This document shows, piece after piece, positions 47,601-61,700 of a DNA stretch of 64,000 nt. The stretch spans positions 158,624 through 222,623 of the forward strand of contig JASUTR010000049.1 of assembly GCA_035048495.1 (NCBI GenBank), given 5' to 3'. The DNA is from Euptelea pleiosperma. Its lineage: Eukaryota; Streptophyta; Magnoliopsida; Ranunculales; Eupteleaceae. Position numbers and translations under genes: made by a program. The notes under the pieces were generated by a model. The model was not told where the DNA came from and searched no databases. It saw only the letters and a program-made list of their open reading frames with translations. Numbering within the stretch: position 1 is the first letter of the stretch; every line of letters begins with the position of its first letter.

Positions 47601-49700
47601 ACATACAAACTGTGTCCAATTTGAGACGTTGACGCACGGATGGAGCTAACTTGTTTTGACTGCTACGAATCTTGTTTCACCACTTCAAATGTGTTGCAAC
47701 AATAGTAATGGAAGAGTTTGAGTCCAATTACGAGGTCCGGTTGCGAAAAAGTCACAAGTTATAGGCTTCGGAATGTAACACACAAACTGAATCCAATTTG
47801 AGACGTTGACGCACGGATGGAGCTAACTTGTTTCGCCTATCCCGAATCTTGTTCCAATACTTTAAATGTGTTGAAACAATAATAATGGAAGAGTTTTAGT
47901 TCAATTACGAGGTCCGATTGCGAAAAAGTCACAAGTTATAGGCTTCGGAATGTAACACACAAACTGAGTCCAATTTGAGACGTTGTCGCACGGATGGAGC
48001 TAACTTGTTTCTCCTATCCCGAATCTTGTTCCAATACTTCAAATGTGTTGAAACAATAATAATGGAAGAGGTTGAGTTCAATTACGAGGTCCGATTGCGA
48101 AAAAGTCACAAGTTATAGGCTTCGGAATGTAACACACAAACTGAGTCCAATTTGAGACGTTGTCGCACGGATGGAGCTAACTTGTTTCTCCTATCCCGAA
48201 TCTTGTTCCAATACTTCAAATGTGTTGAAACAATAATAATGTAAGAGTTTGAGTCCAATTACGAGGTCCGATTGCGAAAAAGTCACAAGTTATAGGCTTC
48301 GGAATGTAACACACAAACTGAGTCCAATTTGAGACATTGACACACGGATGGAGCTAACTTGTTTTGACTGTCACGAATCTTGTTTCAACACTTCAAATGT
48401 GATGCAACAATAGTAATGGAAGAGTTTGAGTCCAATTACGAGGTCCGGTTGCGAAAAAGTCACAAGTTATAGGCTTCGGAATGTAACACACAAACTGAGT
48501 CCAATTTGAGACGTTGATGCACGGAAGGGGCTAACTTGTTTCGACAGTAATAAATCTTGTTCAAACACTTCAAATTTGTTGAAACAATAGTAATGGAAGA
48601 ATTCGAGTCTAATTACGAGGTTCGGTTGCGAATAAGTCACAAGTTATAGGCTTCGGAATGTAACATACAAACTGAGTCCAATTTGAGACGTTGACGCACG
48701 GATGGAGCTAACTTGTTTCGACAGTGATAAATCTTGGTCCAACACTTCAATTGTGTTGAAACAATTGTAATGGAAGAATTCGAGTCTAATTACGAGGTCC
48801 GGTTGCGAAAAAGTCACAAGTTATAGGCTTCGGAATGTAACACACAAACTGAGTCTAATTTTAGACGTTCACGCACGGATGGAGCTAACTTGTTTCGACT
48901 GTCCCGAATCTTGTTCCAACACTTCAAATGCGTTGAAACAATAATAATGGAAGAGTTTGAGTCCAATTACGAGGTCCGATTGCGAAAAAAGTCACAAGTT
49001 ATAGGCTTCGGAATGTAACACACAAACTGAGTCCAATTTGAGACGTTGACGCACGGATGGAGCTAACTTGTTTTGACTGCTACGAATCTTGTTTCACCAC
49101 TTCAAATGTGTTGCAACAATAGTAATGGAAGAGTTTGAGTCCAATTACGAGGTCCGGTTGCGAAAAAGTCACAAGTTATAGGCTTCGGAATGTAACACAC
49201 AAACTGAATCCAATTTGAGACGTTGACGCACGGATGGAGCTAACTTGTTTCGCCTATCCCGAATCTTGTTCCAATACTTTAAATGTGTTGAAACAATAAT
49301 AATGGAAGAGTTTGAGTTCAATTACGAGGTCCGATTGCGAAAAAGTTATAGGCTTCGGAATGTAACACACAAACTGAGTCCAATTTGAGACGTTGAAGCA
49401 CGGATGGAGCTAACTTGTTTCGACAGTCATAAATCTTGTTCAAACACTTCAAATTTGTTGAAACAATTGTAATGGAAGAATTCGAGTCTAATTACGAGGT
49501 CCGGTTGCGAAAAAAGTCACAAGTTATAGGCTTCGGAATGTAACACACAAACTGAGTCCAATTTGAGACGTTGACGCACGGAAGGAGCTAACTTGTTTGG
49601 ACAGTCATAAATCTTGTTCCAACACTTCAAATTTGTTGAAACAATTGTAATGGAAGAATTCGAGTCTAATTACGAGGTCCGGTTGCGAAAAAGTCACAAG
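44602..49700. repeat. Mixed satellite segment after the HOR block
   Basis: It starts as a partial HOR (m1-m7), then switches near 45,820 to the older series also seen at 13,391-15,400 (with one extra monomer), then from 48,164 to the series also seen at 30,292. Only scattered indels, including an extra A in 'gaaaaaagtc' at ~48,985 and ~49,510. Confidence 0.8.
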
Positions 49701-52700
49701 TTATAGGCTTCGGAATGTAACACACAAACTGAGTCCAATTTGAGACGTTGACGCACGGAAGGAGCTAACTTGTTTGGACAGTCATAATCTTGTTCCAACA
49801 CTTCAAATTTGTTGAAACAATTGTAATGGAAGAATTCGAGTCTAATTACGAGGTCCGGTTGCGAAAAAGTCACAAGTTATAGGCTTCGGAATGTAACACA
49901 CAAACTGAGTCCAATATGAGACGTTGACGCACGGATGGAGCTAACTTGTTTCGACTGTCCCGAATCTTGTTCCAACACTTCAAATGTGCTTGTAACAATA
50001 GTAATGGAAGAGTTTCGAGTTCAATTACGAGGTCGGTTGCGAAAAAGTCACAAGTTATAGGCTTCAGAATGTAACACACAAAACTGAGTCCAATTTGAGA
50101 CGTTGACGCACGGATGGAGCTAACTTGTTTCGCCTATCCGAATCTTGTTCCAATACTTCAAATGTGTTGAAACAATAATAATGGAAGAGTTTGAGTCAAT
50201 TACGAGGTCCGATTGCGAAAAAGTCACAGTTATAGGCTTCGGAATGTAACACAAAAAATGAGTCCAATTTGAGACGTTGACGCACGGATGGAGCTAACTT
50301 GTTTTGACTGCTACGAATCTTGTTTCAACACTTCAAATGTGCTTGCAACAATAGTAATGGAAGAGTTTGAGTCCAATTACGAGGTCCGGTTGCGAAAAAG
50401 TCACAAGTTATAGGCTTCGGAATGTAACACACAAACTGAATCCAATTTGAGACGTGACGCACGGATGGAGCTAACTTATTTCGCCTATCCCGAATCTTGT
50501 TCCAATACTTCAAATGTGTTGAAACAATAATAATGGAAGAGTTTGAGTTCAATTACGAGGTCCGATTGCGAAAAAGTCAGAAGTTATAGGCTTCGGAATG
50601 TAACACACAAACTGAGTCCAATTTGAGACGTTGACGCACGGATGGGGCTAACTTGTTTCGCCTACCCGAATCTTGTTCCAATAATTCAAATGTGTTTGAA
50701 ACAATAATAATGGAAGAGTTTGAGTTCAATTACGAGGTCCGATTGCGAAAAAGTCACAAGTTATAGGCTTCGGAATGTAACACACAAACTGAGTCCAATT
50801 TGAGACGTTGACGCACGGATGGAGCTAACTTGTTTCGACTATCCCGAATCTTGTTCCAATACTTAAATGTGTTGAAACAATAATAATGGAAGAGTTTGAG
50901 TCAATTACGAGGTCCGATTACGAAAAAGTCACAAGTTATAGGCTTCGGAATGTAACACACAAACTGAGTCCAATTTGAGACGTTGACGCACGGATGGAGC
51001 TAACTTGTTTCGACTGTCCCGAATCTTGTTCCAACACTTCAAATGTGTCGAAACAATAGTAATGGAAGAATTCGAGTCTAATTACAAGGTTCGGTTGCGA
51101 AAAAGTCACAAGTTATAGGCTTCGGAATGTAACACACAAACTGAGTCCAATTTGAGACGTTGACGCACGGATGGAGCTAACTTGTTTCGCCTATCCCGAA
51201 TCTTGTTCCAATACTTCAAATGTGTTGAAACAATATAATGGAAGAGTTTGAGTTCAATTACGAGGTCCGATTGCGAAAAAGTCACAAGTTATAGCCTTCA
51301 GAATGTAACACACAACTGAGTCCAATTTGAGACGTTGACGCACGGATGGGGCTAACTTGTTTCGCCTAACCCGAATCTTGTTCCAATACTTCAAATGTGT
51401 TGAAACAATAATAATGGAAGAGTTTGAGTTCAATTACGAGGTCCGATTGTGAAAAAGTCACAAGTTATAGGCTTCGGAATGTAACACACAAACTGAGTCC
51501 AATTTGAGACGTTGACGCACGGATGGAGCTAACTTGTTTCGCCTATCCCGAATCTTGTTCCAATACTTCAAATGTGTTGAAACAATAATAATGGAAGAGT
51601 TTGAGTTCAATTACGAGGTCCGATTGCGAAAAAGTCACAAGTTATAGGCTTCGGAATGTAACACACAAACTGAGTCCAATTTGAGACGTTGACACACGGA
51701 TGGAGCTAACTTGTTTCGACTGTCCCGAATCTTGTTCCAACACTTCAAATGTGCTGTAACAATAGTAATAGGAAGAATTTCGAGTTTAATTACGAGCTCC
51801 GGTTGCGAAAAAGTCACAAGTTATAGGCTTCGGAATGTAACACACAAACTGAGTCCAATTTGAGACGTTGACGCACGGATGGAGCTAACTTGTTTCGACT
51901 GTCCCGAATCTTATTCCAACACTTCAAATGTGTTGAAACAATAGTAATGGAAGAATTTGAGTCTAATTACGAGGTTCGGTTGCGAAAAAGTCACAAGTTA
52001 TAGGCTTCGGAATGTAACAGACAAACTGAGTCCAATTTGAGACGTTGACGCACGGATGGAGCTAACTTGTTTCGCCTATCGCGAATCTTGTTCCAATACT
52101 TCAAATGTGTTGAAACAATAATAATGGAAGAGTTTGAGTCCAATTACGAGGTCCGATTGCGAAAAAGTCACCAGTTATAGGCTTCGGAATGTAACACACA
52201 AACTGAGTCCAATTTGAGACGTTGACGCACGGATGGAGCTAACTTGTTTTGACTGCTACGAATCTTGTTTCAACACTTCAAATGTGATGCAACAATAGTA
52301 ATGGAAGAGTTTGAGTCCAATTACGAGGTCCGGTTGCGAAAAAGTCACAAGTTATAGGCTTCGGAATGTAACACACAAACTGAGTCCAATTTGAGACGTT
52401 GATGCACGGAAGGGGCTAACTTGTTTCGACAGTAATAAATCTTGTTCAAACACTTCAAATTTGTTGAAACAATAGTAATGGAAGAATTCGAGTCTAATTA
52501 CGAGGTTCGGTTGCGAAAAAGTCACAAGTTATAGGCTTCGGAATGTAACATACAAACTGAGTCCAATTTGAGACGTTGACGCACGGATGGAGCTAACTTG
52601 TTTCGACAGTGATAAATCTTGTTCCAACACTTCAATTGTGTTGAAACAATTGTAATGGAAGAATTCGAGTCTAATTACGAGGTCCGGTTGCGAAAAAGTC

Positions 52701-55700
52701 ACAAGTTATAGGCTTCGGAATGTAACACACAAACTGAGTCTAATTTTAGACGTTCACGCACGGATGGAGCTAACTTGTTTCGACTGTCCCGAATCTTGTT
52801 CCAACACTTCAAATGCGTTGAAACAATAATAATGGAAGAGTTTGAGTCCAATTACGAGGTCCGATTGCGAAAAAGTCACAAGTTATAGGCTTCGGAATGT
52901 AACACACAAACTGAGTCCAATTTGAGACGTTGACGCACGGATGGAGCTAACTTGTTTTGACTGCTACGAATCTTGTTCACCACTTCAAATGTGTTGCAAC
53001 AATATAATGGAAGAGTTTGAGTCCAATTACGAGGTCCGTTGCGAAAAAGTCACAAGTTATAGGCTTCGGAATGTAACACACAAACTGAATCCAATTTGAG
53101 ACGTTGACGCACGGATGGAGCTAACTTGTTTCGCCTATCCCGAATCTTGTTCCAATACTTTAAATGTGTTGAAACAATAATAATGGAAGAGTTTGAGTCA
53201 ATTACGAGGTCCGATTGCGAAAAAGTTATAAGCTTCGAATGTAACACACAAACTGAGTCCAATTTGAGACGTTGAAGCACGGATGGAGCTAACTTGTTTC
53301 GACAGTCCATAAATCTTGTTCAAACACTTCAAATTTGTTGAAACAATTGTAATGGAAGAATTCGAGTCTAATTACGAGGTCCGGTTGCGAAAAAGTCCCA
53401 AGTTATAGGCTTCGGAATGTAACACACAAACTGAGTCCAATTTGAGACGTTGACGCACGGAAGGAGCTAACTTGTTTGGACAGTCATAAATCTTGTTCCA
53501 ACACTTCAAATTTGTTGAAACAATTGTAATGAAGAATTCGAGTCTAATTACGAGGGTCCGTTGCGAAAAAGTCACAAGTTATAGGCTTCGGAATGTAGCA
53601 CACAAACTGAGTCCAATATGAGACGTTGACGCACGGATGGAGCTAACTTGTTTCGACTGGCCCGAATATTGTTCCAAACACTTCAAATGTGCTGTAACAA
53701 TAGTATAGAAGATTCGAGTTTTAATTATGAGGTCCGGTTGCGAAAAGTCACAAGTTATAGGCTTCAGAATGTAACACACAAACTGAGTCCAATTTGGGAC
53801 GTTGACGCACGGATGGAGCTAACTTGTTTCGCCTATCGCGAATCTTGTTCCAATACTTCAAATGTGTTGAAACAATAATAATGGAAAGAGTTTGAGTTCC
53901 AAGTACGAGGTCCGATGCGAAAAAGTCACCAGTTATAGGCATCGGAATGTAACACAAAAAATGAGTCCAATTTGAGACGTTGACGCACGGATGGAGCTAA
54001 CTTGTTTTGACTGCTACGAATCTTGTTTCAACACTTCAAATGTGCTTGCAACAATAGTAATGGAAGAGTTTGAGTCCAATTACGAGGTCCGGTTGCGAAA
54101 AAGTCACAAGTTATAGGCTTCGGAAATGTAACACACAAACTGAATCCAATTTGAGACGTTGACGCACGGATGGAGCTAACTTATTTCGCCTATCCCGAAT
54201 CTTGTTCCAATACTTCAAATGTGTTGAAAACAATAATAATGGAAGAGTTTGAGTCTAATTACGAGGTCCGATTGCGAAAAAGTCACAAGTTATAGGCTTC
54301 GGAATGTAACACACAAACTGAGTCCAATTTGAGACGTTGACGCACGGATGGGCTAACTTGTTTAGCCTAACCCGAATCTTGTTCCAAAACTTCAAATGTG
54401 TTGAAACAATAGTAATGGAAGAGTATGAGTTCAATTCGAGGTCCGATTGCGAAAAAGTCACAAGTTTAGGCTTCGGAATGAACACACAAACTGAGTCAAT
54501 TTGAGACGTTGACGCACGGATGGAGCTAACTTGTTTCGCCTATCCCGGAATCTTGTTCCAATACTTCAAATGTGTTGAAACAATAATAATGGAAGAGTTT
54601 GAGTTCAATTACGAGGTCCGATTGCGAAAAAGTCACAAGTTATAGGCTTCGGAATGTAACACACAAACTGAGTCCAATTGAGACGTTGACGCACGGATGG
54701 AGCTAACTTGTTTCGACTGTCCCGAATCTTGTTCCAACACTTCAAATGTGTCGAAACAAATAGTAATGGAAGAATTCGAGTATAATTACAAGGTCGGTTG
54801 CGAAAAAGTCACAAGTTATAGGCTTCGGAATGTAACACACAAACTGAGTCCAATTTGAGACGTTGACGCACGGATGGAGCTAACTTGTTTCGCCTATCCC
54901 GAATCTTGTTCCAATACTTCAAATGTGTTGAAACAATTATAATGGAAGAGTTTGAGTTCAATTACGAGTCCGATTACGAAAAGTCACAAGTTATAGGCTT
55001 CAGAATGTAACACCCAAATGAGTCCAATTTGAGACGTTGACGCACGGAATGGGGCTAACTTGTTTCGCCTATCCCGAATCTTGTTCCAATACTTCAAATG
55101 TGTTGAAACAATAATAATGGAAGAGTTTGAGTTCAATTACGAGGTCCGATTGCGAAAAAGTCACAAGTTATAGGCTTCGGAATGTAACACACAAACTGAG
55201 TCCAATTTGAGACGTTGACGCACGGATGGAGCTAACTTGTTTCGCCTATCCCGAATCTTGTTCCAATACTTCAAATGTGTGAAACAATAATAATGGAAGA
55301 GTTTGAGTTAATTACGAGGTCCGGTTGCGAAAAAGTCACAAGTTATAGGCTTCGGAATGTAACACACAAACTGAGTCCAATTTGAGACGTTGACGCACGG
55401 ATGGAGCTAACTTGTTTCGACTGTCCCGAATCTTGTTCCAACACTTCAAATGTGTGAACAATAGTAATGGAAGAATTCGAGTTAATTACGAGGTCCGGTT
55501 GCGAAAAAGTCACAAGTTATAGGCTTCGGAATGTAACACACAAACTGAGTCCAATTTGAGACGTTGACGCACGGATGGAGCTAACTTGTTTCGATGCGAA
55601 TCTTGTTCCAACACTTCAAATGTGTTGAAACAATAGTAATGGAAGAATTTGAGTCAATTACGAGGTCCGGTTGCGAAAAAGTCACAAGTTATAGGCTTCG

Positions 55701-58700
55701 GAATGTAACACACAAACTGAGTCCAATTTGAGACGTTGACGCACGGATGGAGCTAACTTGTTTCGCCTATCCGAATCTTGTTCCAATACTTCAAATGTGT
55801 TGAAACAATAATAATGGAAGAGTTTGAGTCCAATTACGAGGTCCGATTGCGAAAAAGTCACAAGTTATAGGCTTCGGAATGTAACACACAAACTGAGTCC
55901 AATTTGAGACGTTGACGCACGGATGGAGCTAACTTGTTTCGCCTATCCCGAATCTTGTTCCAATACTTCAAATGTGTTGAAACAATAATAATGGAAGAGT
56001 TTGAGTCAATTACGAGGTCCGATTGCGAAAAAGTCACAAGTTATAGGCTTCGGAATGTAACACACAAACTGAGTCCAATTTGAGACGTTGACGCACGGAT
56101 GGAGCTAACTTGTTTCGCCTATCCCGAATCTTGTTCCAACTTCAAATGTGTTGAAACAATAATAATGGAAGAGTTTGAGTTCAATTACGAGGTCCGATTG
56201 CGAAAAAGTCACAAGTTATAGGCTTCGGAATGTAACACACAAACTGAGTCCAATTTGAGACGTTGACGCACGGATGGAGCTAACTTGTTTCGCCTACTGT
56301 CCCGAATCTTGTTCCAACACTTCAAATGTGTCAAACAATAGTAATGGAAGAGTTTGAGTTAATTACGAGGTCGATTGCGAAAAAGTCACAAGTTATAGGC
56401 TTCGGAATGTAACACACAAACTGAGTCCAATTTGAGACGTTGACGCACGGATGGAGCTAACTTGTTTCGCCTATCCCGAATCTTGTTCCAATACTTCAAA
56501 TGTGTTGAAACAATATAATGGAAGAGTTTGAGTTCAATTACGAGGTCCGATTGCGAAAAAGTCACAAGTTATAGGCTTCGGAATGTAACACACAAACTGA
56601 GTCCAATTTGAGACGTTGACGCACGGATGGAGCTAACTTGTTTCGCCTAACCCGAATCTTGTTCCAATACTTCAAATGTGTTGAAACAATAATAATGGAA
56701 GAGTTTGAGTTCAATTACGAGGTCCGATTGCGAAAAAGTCACAAGTTATAGGCTTCGGAATGTAACACACAAACTGAGTCCAATTTGAGACGTTGACGCA
56801 CGGATGGAGCTAACTTGTTTCGACTATCCCGAATCTTGTTCCAATACTTCAAATGTGTTGAAACAATAATAATGGAAGAGTTTGAGTTCAATTACGAGGT
56901 CCGATTGCGAAAAAGTCACAAGTTATAGGCTTCGGAATGTAACACACAAACTGAGTCCAATTTGAGACGTTGACGCACGGATGGAGCTAACTTGTTTCGA
57001 CTGTCCGAATCTTGTTCCAACACTTCAAATGTGTTGAACAATAGTAATGGAAGAATTCGAGTTAATTACGAGGTCCGGTTGCGAAAAAGTCACAAGTTAT
57101 AGGCTTCGGAATGTAACACACAAACTGAGTCCAATTTGAGACGTTGACGCACGGATGGAGCTAACTTGTTTCGACTGTCCCGAATCTTGTTCCAACACTT
57201 CAAATGTGTTGAAACAATAGTAATGGAAGAATTTGAGTCAATTACGAGGTCGGTTGCGAAAAAGTCACAAGTTATAGGCTTCGGAATGTAACACACAAAC
57301 TGAGTCCAATTTGAGACGTTGACGCACGGATGGAGCTAACTTGTTTCGCCTATCGCGAATCTTGTTCCAATACTTCAAATGTGTTGAAACAATAATAATG
57401 GAAGAGTTTGAGTCCAATTACGAGGTCCGATTGCGAAAAAGTCACAGTTATAGGCTTCGGAATGTAACACACAAACTGAGTCCAATTTGAGACGTTGACG
57501 CACGGATGGAGCTAACTTGTTTCTCTATCGAATCTTGTTCCAACACTTCAAATGTGTTGAAACAATAGTAATGGAAGAGTTTGAGTCCAATTACGAGGTC
57601 CGGTTGCGAAAAAGTCACAAGTTATAGGCTTCGGAATGTAACACACAAACTGAGTCCAATTTGAGACGTTGACACACGGATGGAGCTAACTTGTTTCGAC
57701 AGTCACGAATCTTGTTCAACACTTCAAATGTGTTGAAACAATAGTAATGGAAGAGTTTGAGTCAATTACGAGGTCCGGTTGCGAAAAAGTCACAAGTTAT
57801 AGGCTTCGGAATGTAACACACAAACTGAGTCCAATTTGAGACGTTGACGCACGGATGGAGCTAACTTGTTTCGACAGTCATAAATCTTGTTCCAACACTT
57901 CAAATTTGTTGAAACAATAGTAATGGAAGAATTCGAGTCAATTACGAGGTCGGTTGCGAAAAAGTCACAAGTTATAGGCTTCGGAATGTAACACACAAAC
58001 TGAGTCCAATTTGAGACGTTGACGCACGGATGGAGCTAACTTGTTTCGACCGTGAATCTTGTTCCAACACTTCAAATGTGTTGAAACAATAATAATGGAA
58101 GAGTTTGAGTCCAATTACGAGGTCCGATTGCGAAAAAGTCACAAGTTATAGGCTTCGGAATGTAACACACAAACTGAGTCCAATTTGAGACGTTGACGCA
58201 CGGATGGAGCTAACTTGTTTCGACTGTCGAATCTTGTTCAACACTTCAAATGTGTGAAACATATAATGGAAGAGTTTGAGTCCAATTACGAGGTCCGGTT
58301 GCGAAAAAGTCACAAGTTATAGGCTTCGGAATGTAACACACAAACTGAGTCCAATTTGAGACGTTGACGCACGGATGGAGCTAACTTGTTTCGCTACCCG
58401 AATCTTGTTCCAACTTCAAATGTGTTGAACAATATAATGGAAGAGTTTGAGTTCAATTACGAGGTCCGATTGCGAAAAAGTCACAAGTTATAGGCTTCGG
58501 AATGTAACACACAAACTGAGTCCAATTTGAGACGTTGACGCACGGATGGAGCTAACTTGTTTCGCCTATCCCGAATCTTGTTCCAATACAAATGTGTTGA
58601 AACAATATAATGGAAGAGTTTGAGTCAATTACGAGGTCCGATTGCGAAAAAGTTATAGGCTTCGGAATGTAACACACAAACTGAGTCCAATTTGAGACGT

Positions 58701-61700
58701 TGACGCACGGATGGAGCTAACTTGTTTCGACAGTCATAAATCTTGTTCCAACACTTCAAATTTGTTGAAACAATTGTAATGGAAGAATTCGAGTCTAATT
58801 ACGAGGTCCGGTTGCGAAAAAGTCACAAGTTATAGGCTTCGGAATGTAACACACAAACTGAGTCCAATTTGAGACGTTGACGCACGGATGGAGCTAACTT
58901 GTTTGACTGTCCAATCTTGTTCCAACACTTCAAATTGTTGTGAAACAATTGTAATGGAAGAATTCGAGTTAATTACGAGGTCCGGTTGCGAAAAAGTCAC
59001 AAGTTATAGGCTTCGGAATGTAACACACAAACTGAGTCCAATTTGAGACGTTGACGCACGGATGGAGCTAACTTGTTTCGACTGTCCCGAATCTTGTTCC
59101 AATACTTCAAATGTGTTGAACAATAGTAATGGAAAGTTTGAGTTAATTACGAGGTCCGGTTGCGAAAAAGTCACAAGTTATAGGCTTCGGAATGTAACAC
59201 ACAAACTGAGTCCAATTTGAGACGTTGACGCACGGATGGAGCTAACTTGTTTCGCCTATCCCGAATCTTGTTCCAATACTTCAAATGTGTTGAAACAATA
59301 ATAATGGAAGAGTTTGAGTCCAATTACGAGGTCCGATTGCGAAAAAGTCACAAGTTATAGGCTTCGGAATGTAACACACAAACTGAGTCCAATTTGAGAC
59401 GTTGACGCACGGATGGAGCTAACTTGTTTCGACTGTCACGAATCTTGTTCCAATACTTCAAATGTGATGAACAATATAATGGAAGAGTTTGAGTCAATTA
59501 CGAGGTCCGGTTGCGAAAAAGTCACAAGTTATAGGCTTCGGAATGTAACACACAAACTGAGTCCAATTTGAGACGTTGACGCACGGATGGGCTAACTTGT
59601 TTCGACAGTCATAAATCTTGTTCCAAACACTTCAAATGTGTTGAAACAATAGTAATGGAAGAATTCGAGTCTAATTACGAGGTCGGTTGCGAAAAAGTCA
59701 CAAGTTATAGGCTTCGGAATGTAACACACAAACTGAGTCCAATTTGAGACGTTGACGCACGGATGGAGCTAACTTGTTTCGACAGTGATAATCTTGTTCC
59801 AACACTTCAATTGTGAAAAAACAATGTAATGGAAGAATTTGAGTCAATTACGAGGTCCGTTGCGAAAAAGTCACAAGTTATAGGCTTCGGAATGTAACAC
59901 ACAAACTGAGTCCAATTTGAGACGTTGACGCACGGATGGAGCTAACTTGTTTCGACTGTCCGAATCTTGTTCCAACACTTCAAATGTGTTGAAACAATAA
60001 TAATGGAAGAGTTTGAGTCCAATTACGAGGTCCGATTGCGAAAAGTCACAAGTTATAGGCTTCGGAATGTAACACACAAACTGAGTCCAATTTGAGACGT
60101 TGACGCACGGATGGAGCTAACTTGTTTTGACGCCTATCGAATCTTGTTCCACTTCAAATGTGTTGAACAATAGTAATGGAAGAGTTTGAGTCAATTACGA
60201 GGTCCGATTGCGAAAAAGTCACAAGTTATAGGCTTCGGAATGTAACACACAAACTGAGTCCAATTTGAGACGTTGACGCACGGATGGAGCTAACTTGTTT
60301 CGCTATCAATCTTGTTCCAATACTTCAAATGTGTTGAAACAATATAATGGAAGAGTTTGAGTTCAATTACGAGGTCCGGTTGCGAAAAAGTTATAGGCTT
60401 CGGAATGTAACACACAAACTGAGTCCAATTTGAGACGTTGACGCACGGATGGAGCTAACTTGTTTCGACAGTCATAAATCTTGTTCCAAACACTTCAAAT
60501 TTGTTGAAACAATTGTAATGGAAGAATTCGAGTCTAATTACGAGGTCCGGTTGCGAAAAAGTCACAAGTTATAGGCTTCGGAATGTAACACACAAACTGA
60601 GTCCAATTTGAGACGTTGACGCACGGATGGAGCTAACTTGTTTGACAGTCATAATCTTGTTCCAACACTTCAAATTGTGAAACAATAGTAATGGAAGAAT
60701 TCGAGTCTAATTACGAGGTCCGGTTGCGAAAAAGTCACAAGTTATAGGCTTCGGAATGTAACACACAAACTGAGTCCAATTTGAGACGTTGACGCACGGA
60801 TGGAGCTAACTTGTTTCGACTGTCCCGAATCTTGTTCCAACACTTCAAATGTGAAACAATAGTAATGGAAGTTTGAGTTTAATTACGAGGTCCGGTTGCG
60901 AAAAAGTCACAAGTTATAGGCTTCGGAATGTAACACACAAACTGAGTCCAATTTGAGACGTTGACGCACGGATGGAGCTAACTTGTTTCACCTATCCCGA
61001 ATCTTGTTCCAATACACTTCAAATGTGTTGAAACAATAATAATGGAAGAGTTTGAGTCCAATTACGAGGTCCGATTGCGAAAAAGTCACAAGTTATAGGC
61101 TTCGGAATGTAACACACAAACTGAGTCCAATTTGAGACGTTGACACGGATGGAGCTAACTTGTTTCGACTGTCCGAATCTTGTTCAACACTTCAAATGTG
61201 TTGAACAATAGTAATGGAAGAGTTTGAGTCAATTACGAGGTCCGGTTGCGAAAAAGTCACAAGTTATAGGCTTCGGAATGTAACACACAAACTGAGTCCA
61301 ATTTGAGACGTTGACGCACGGATGGAGCTAACTTGTTTCGACAGTCATAAATCTTGTTCCAAACACTTCAAATTGTTGAAACAATATAATGGAAGAATTC
61401 GAGTCTAATTACGAGGTTCGGTTGCGAAAAAGTCACAAGTTATAGGCTTCGGAATGTAACAACAAACTGAGTCCAATTTGAGACGTTGACGCACGGATGG
61501 AGCTAACTTGTTTCGACAGTGAATCTTGTTCCAACACTTCAAATTGTGTTGAAACAATTGTAATGGAAGAATTCGAGTCTAATTACGAGGTCCGGTTGCG
61601 AAAAAGTCACAAGTTATAGGCTTCGGAATGTAACACACAAACTGAGTCCAATTTTAGACGTTGACGCACGGATGGAGCTAACTTGTTTCGACTGTCCCGA

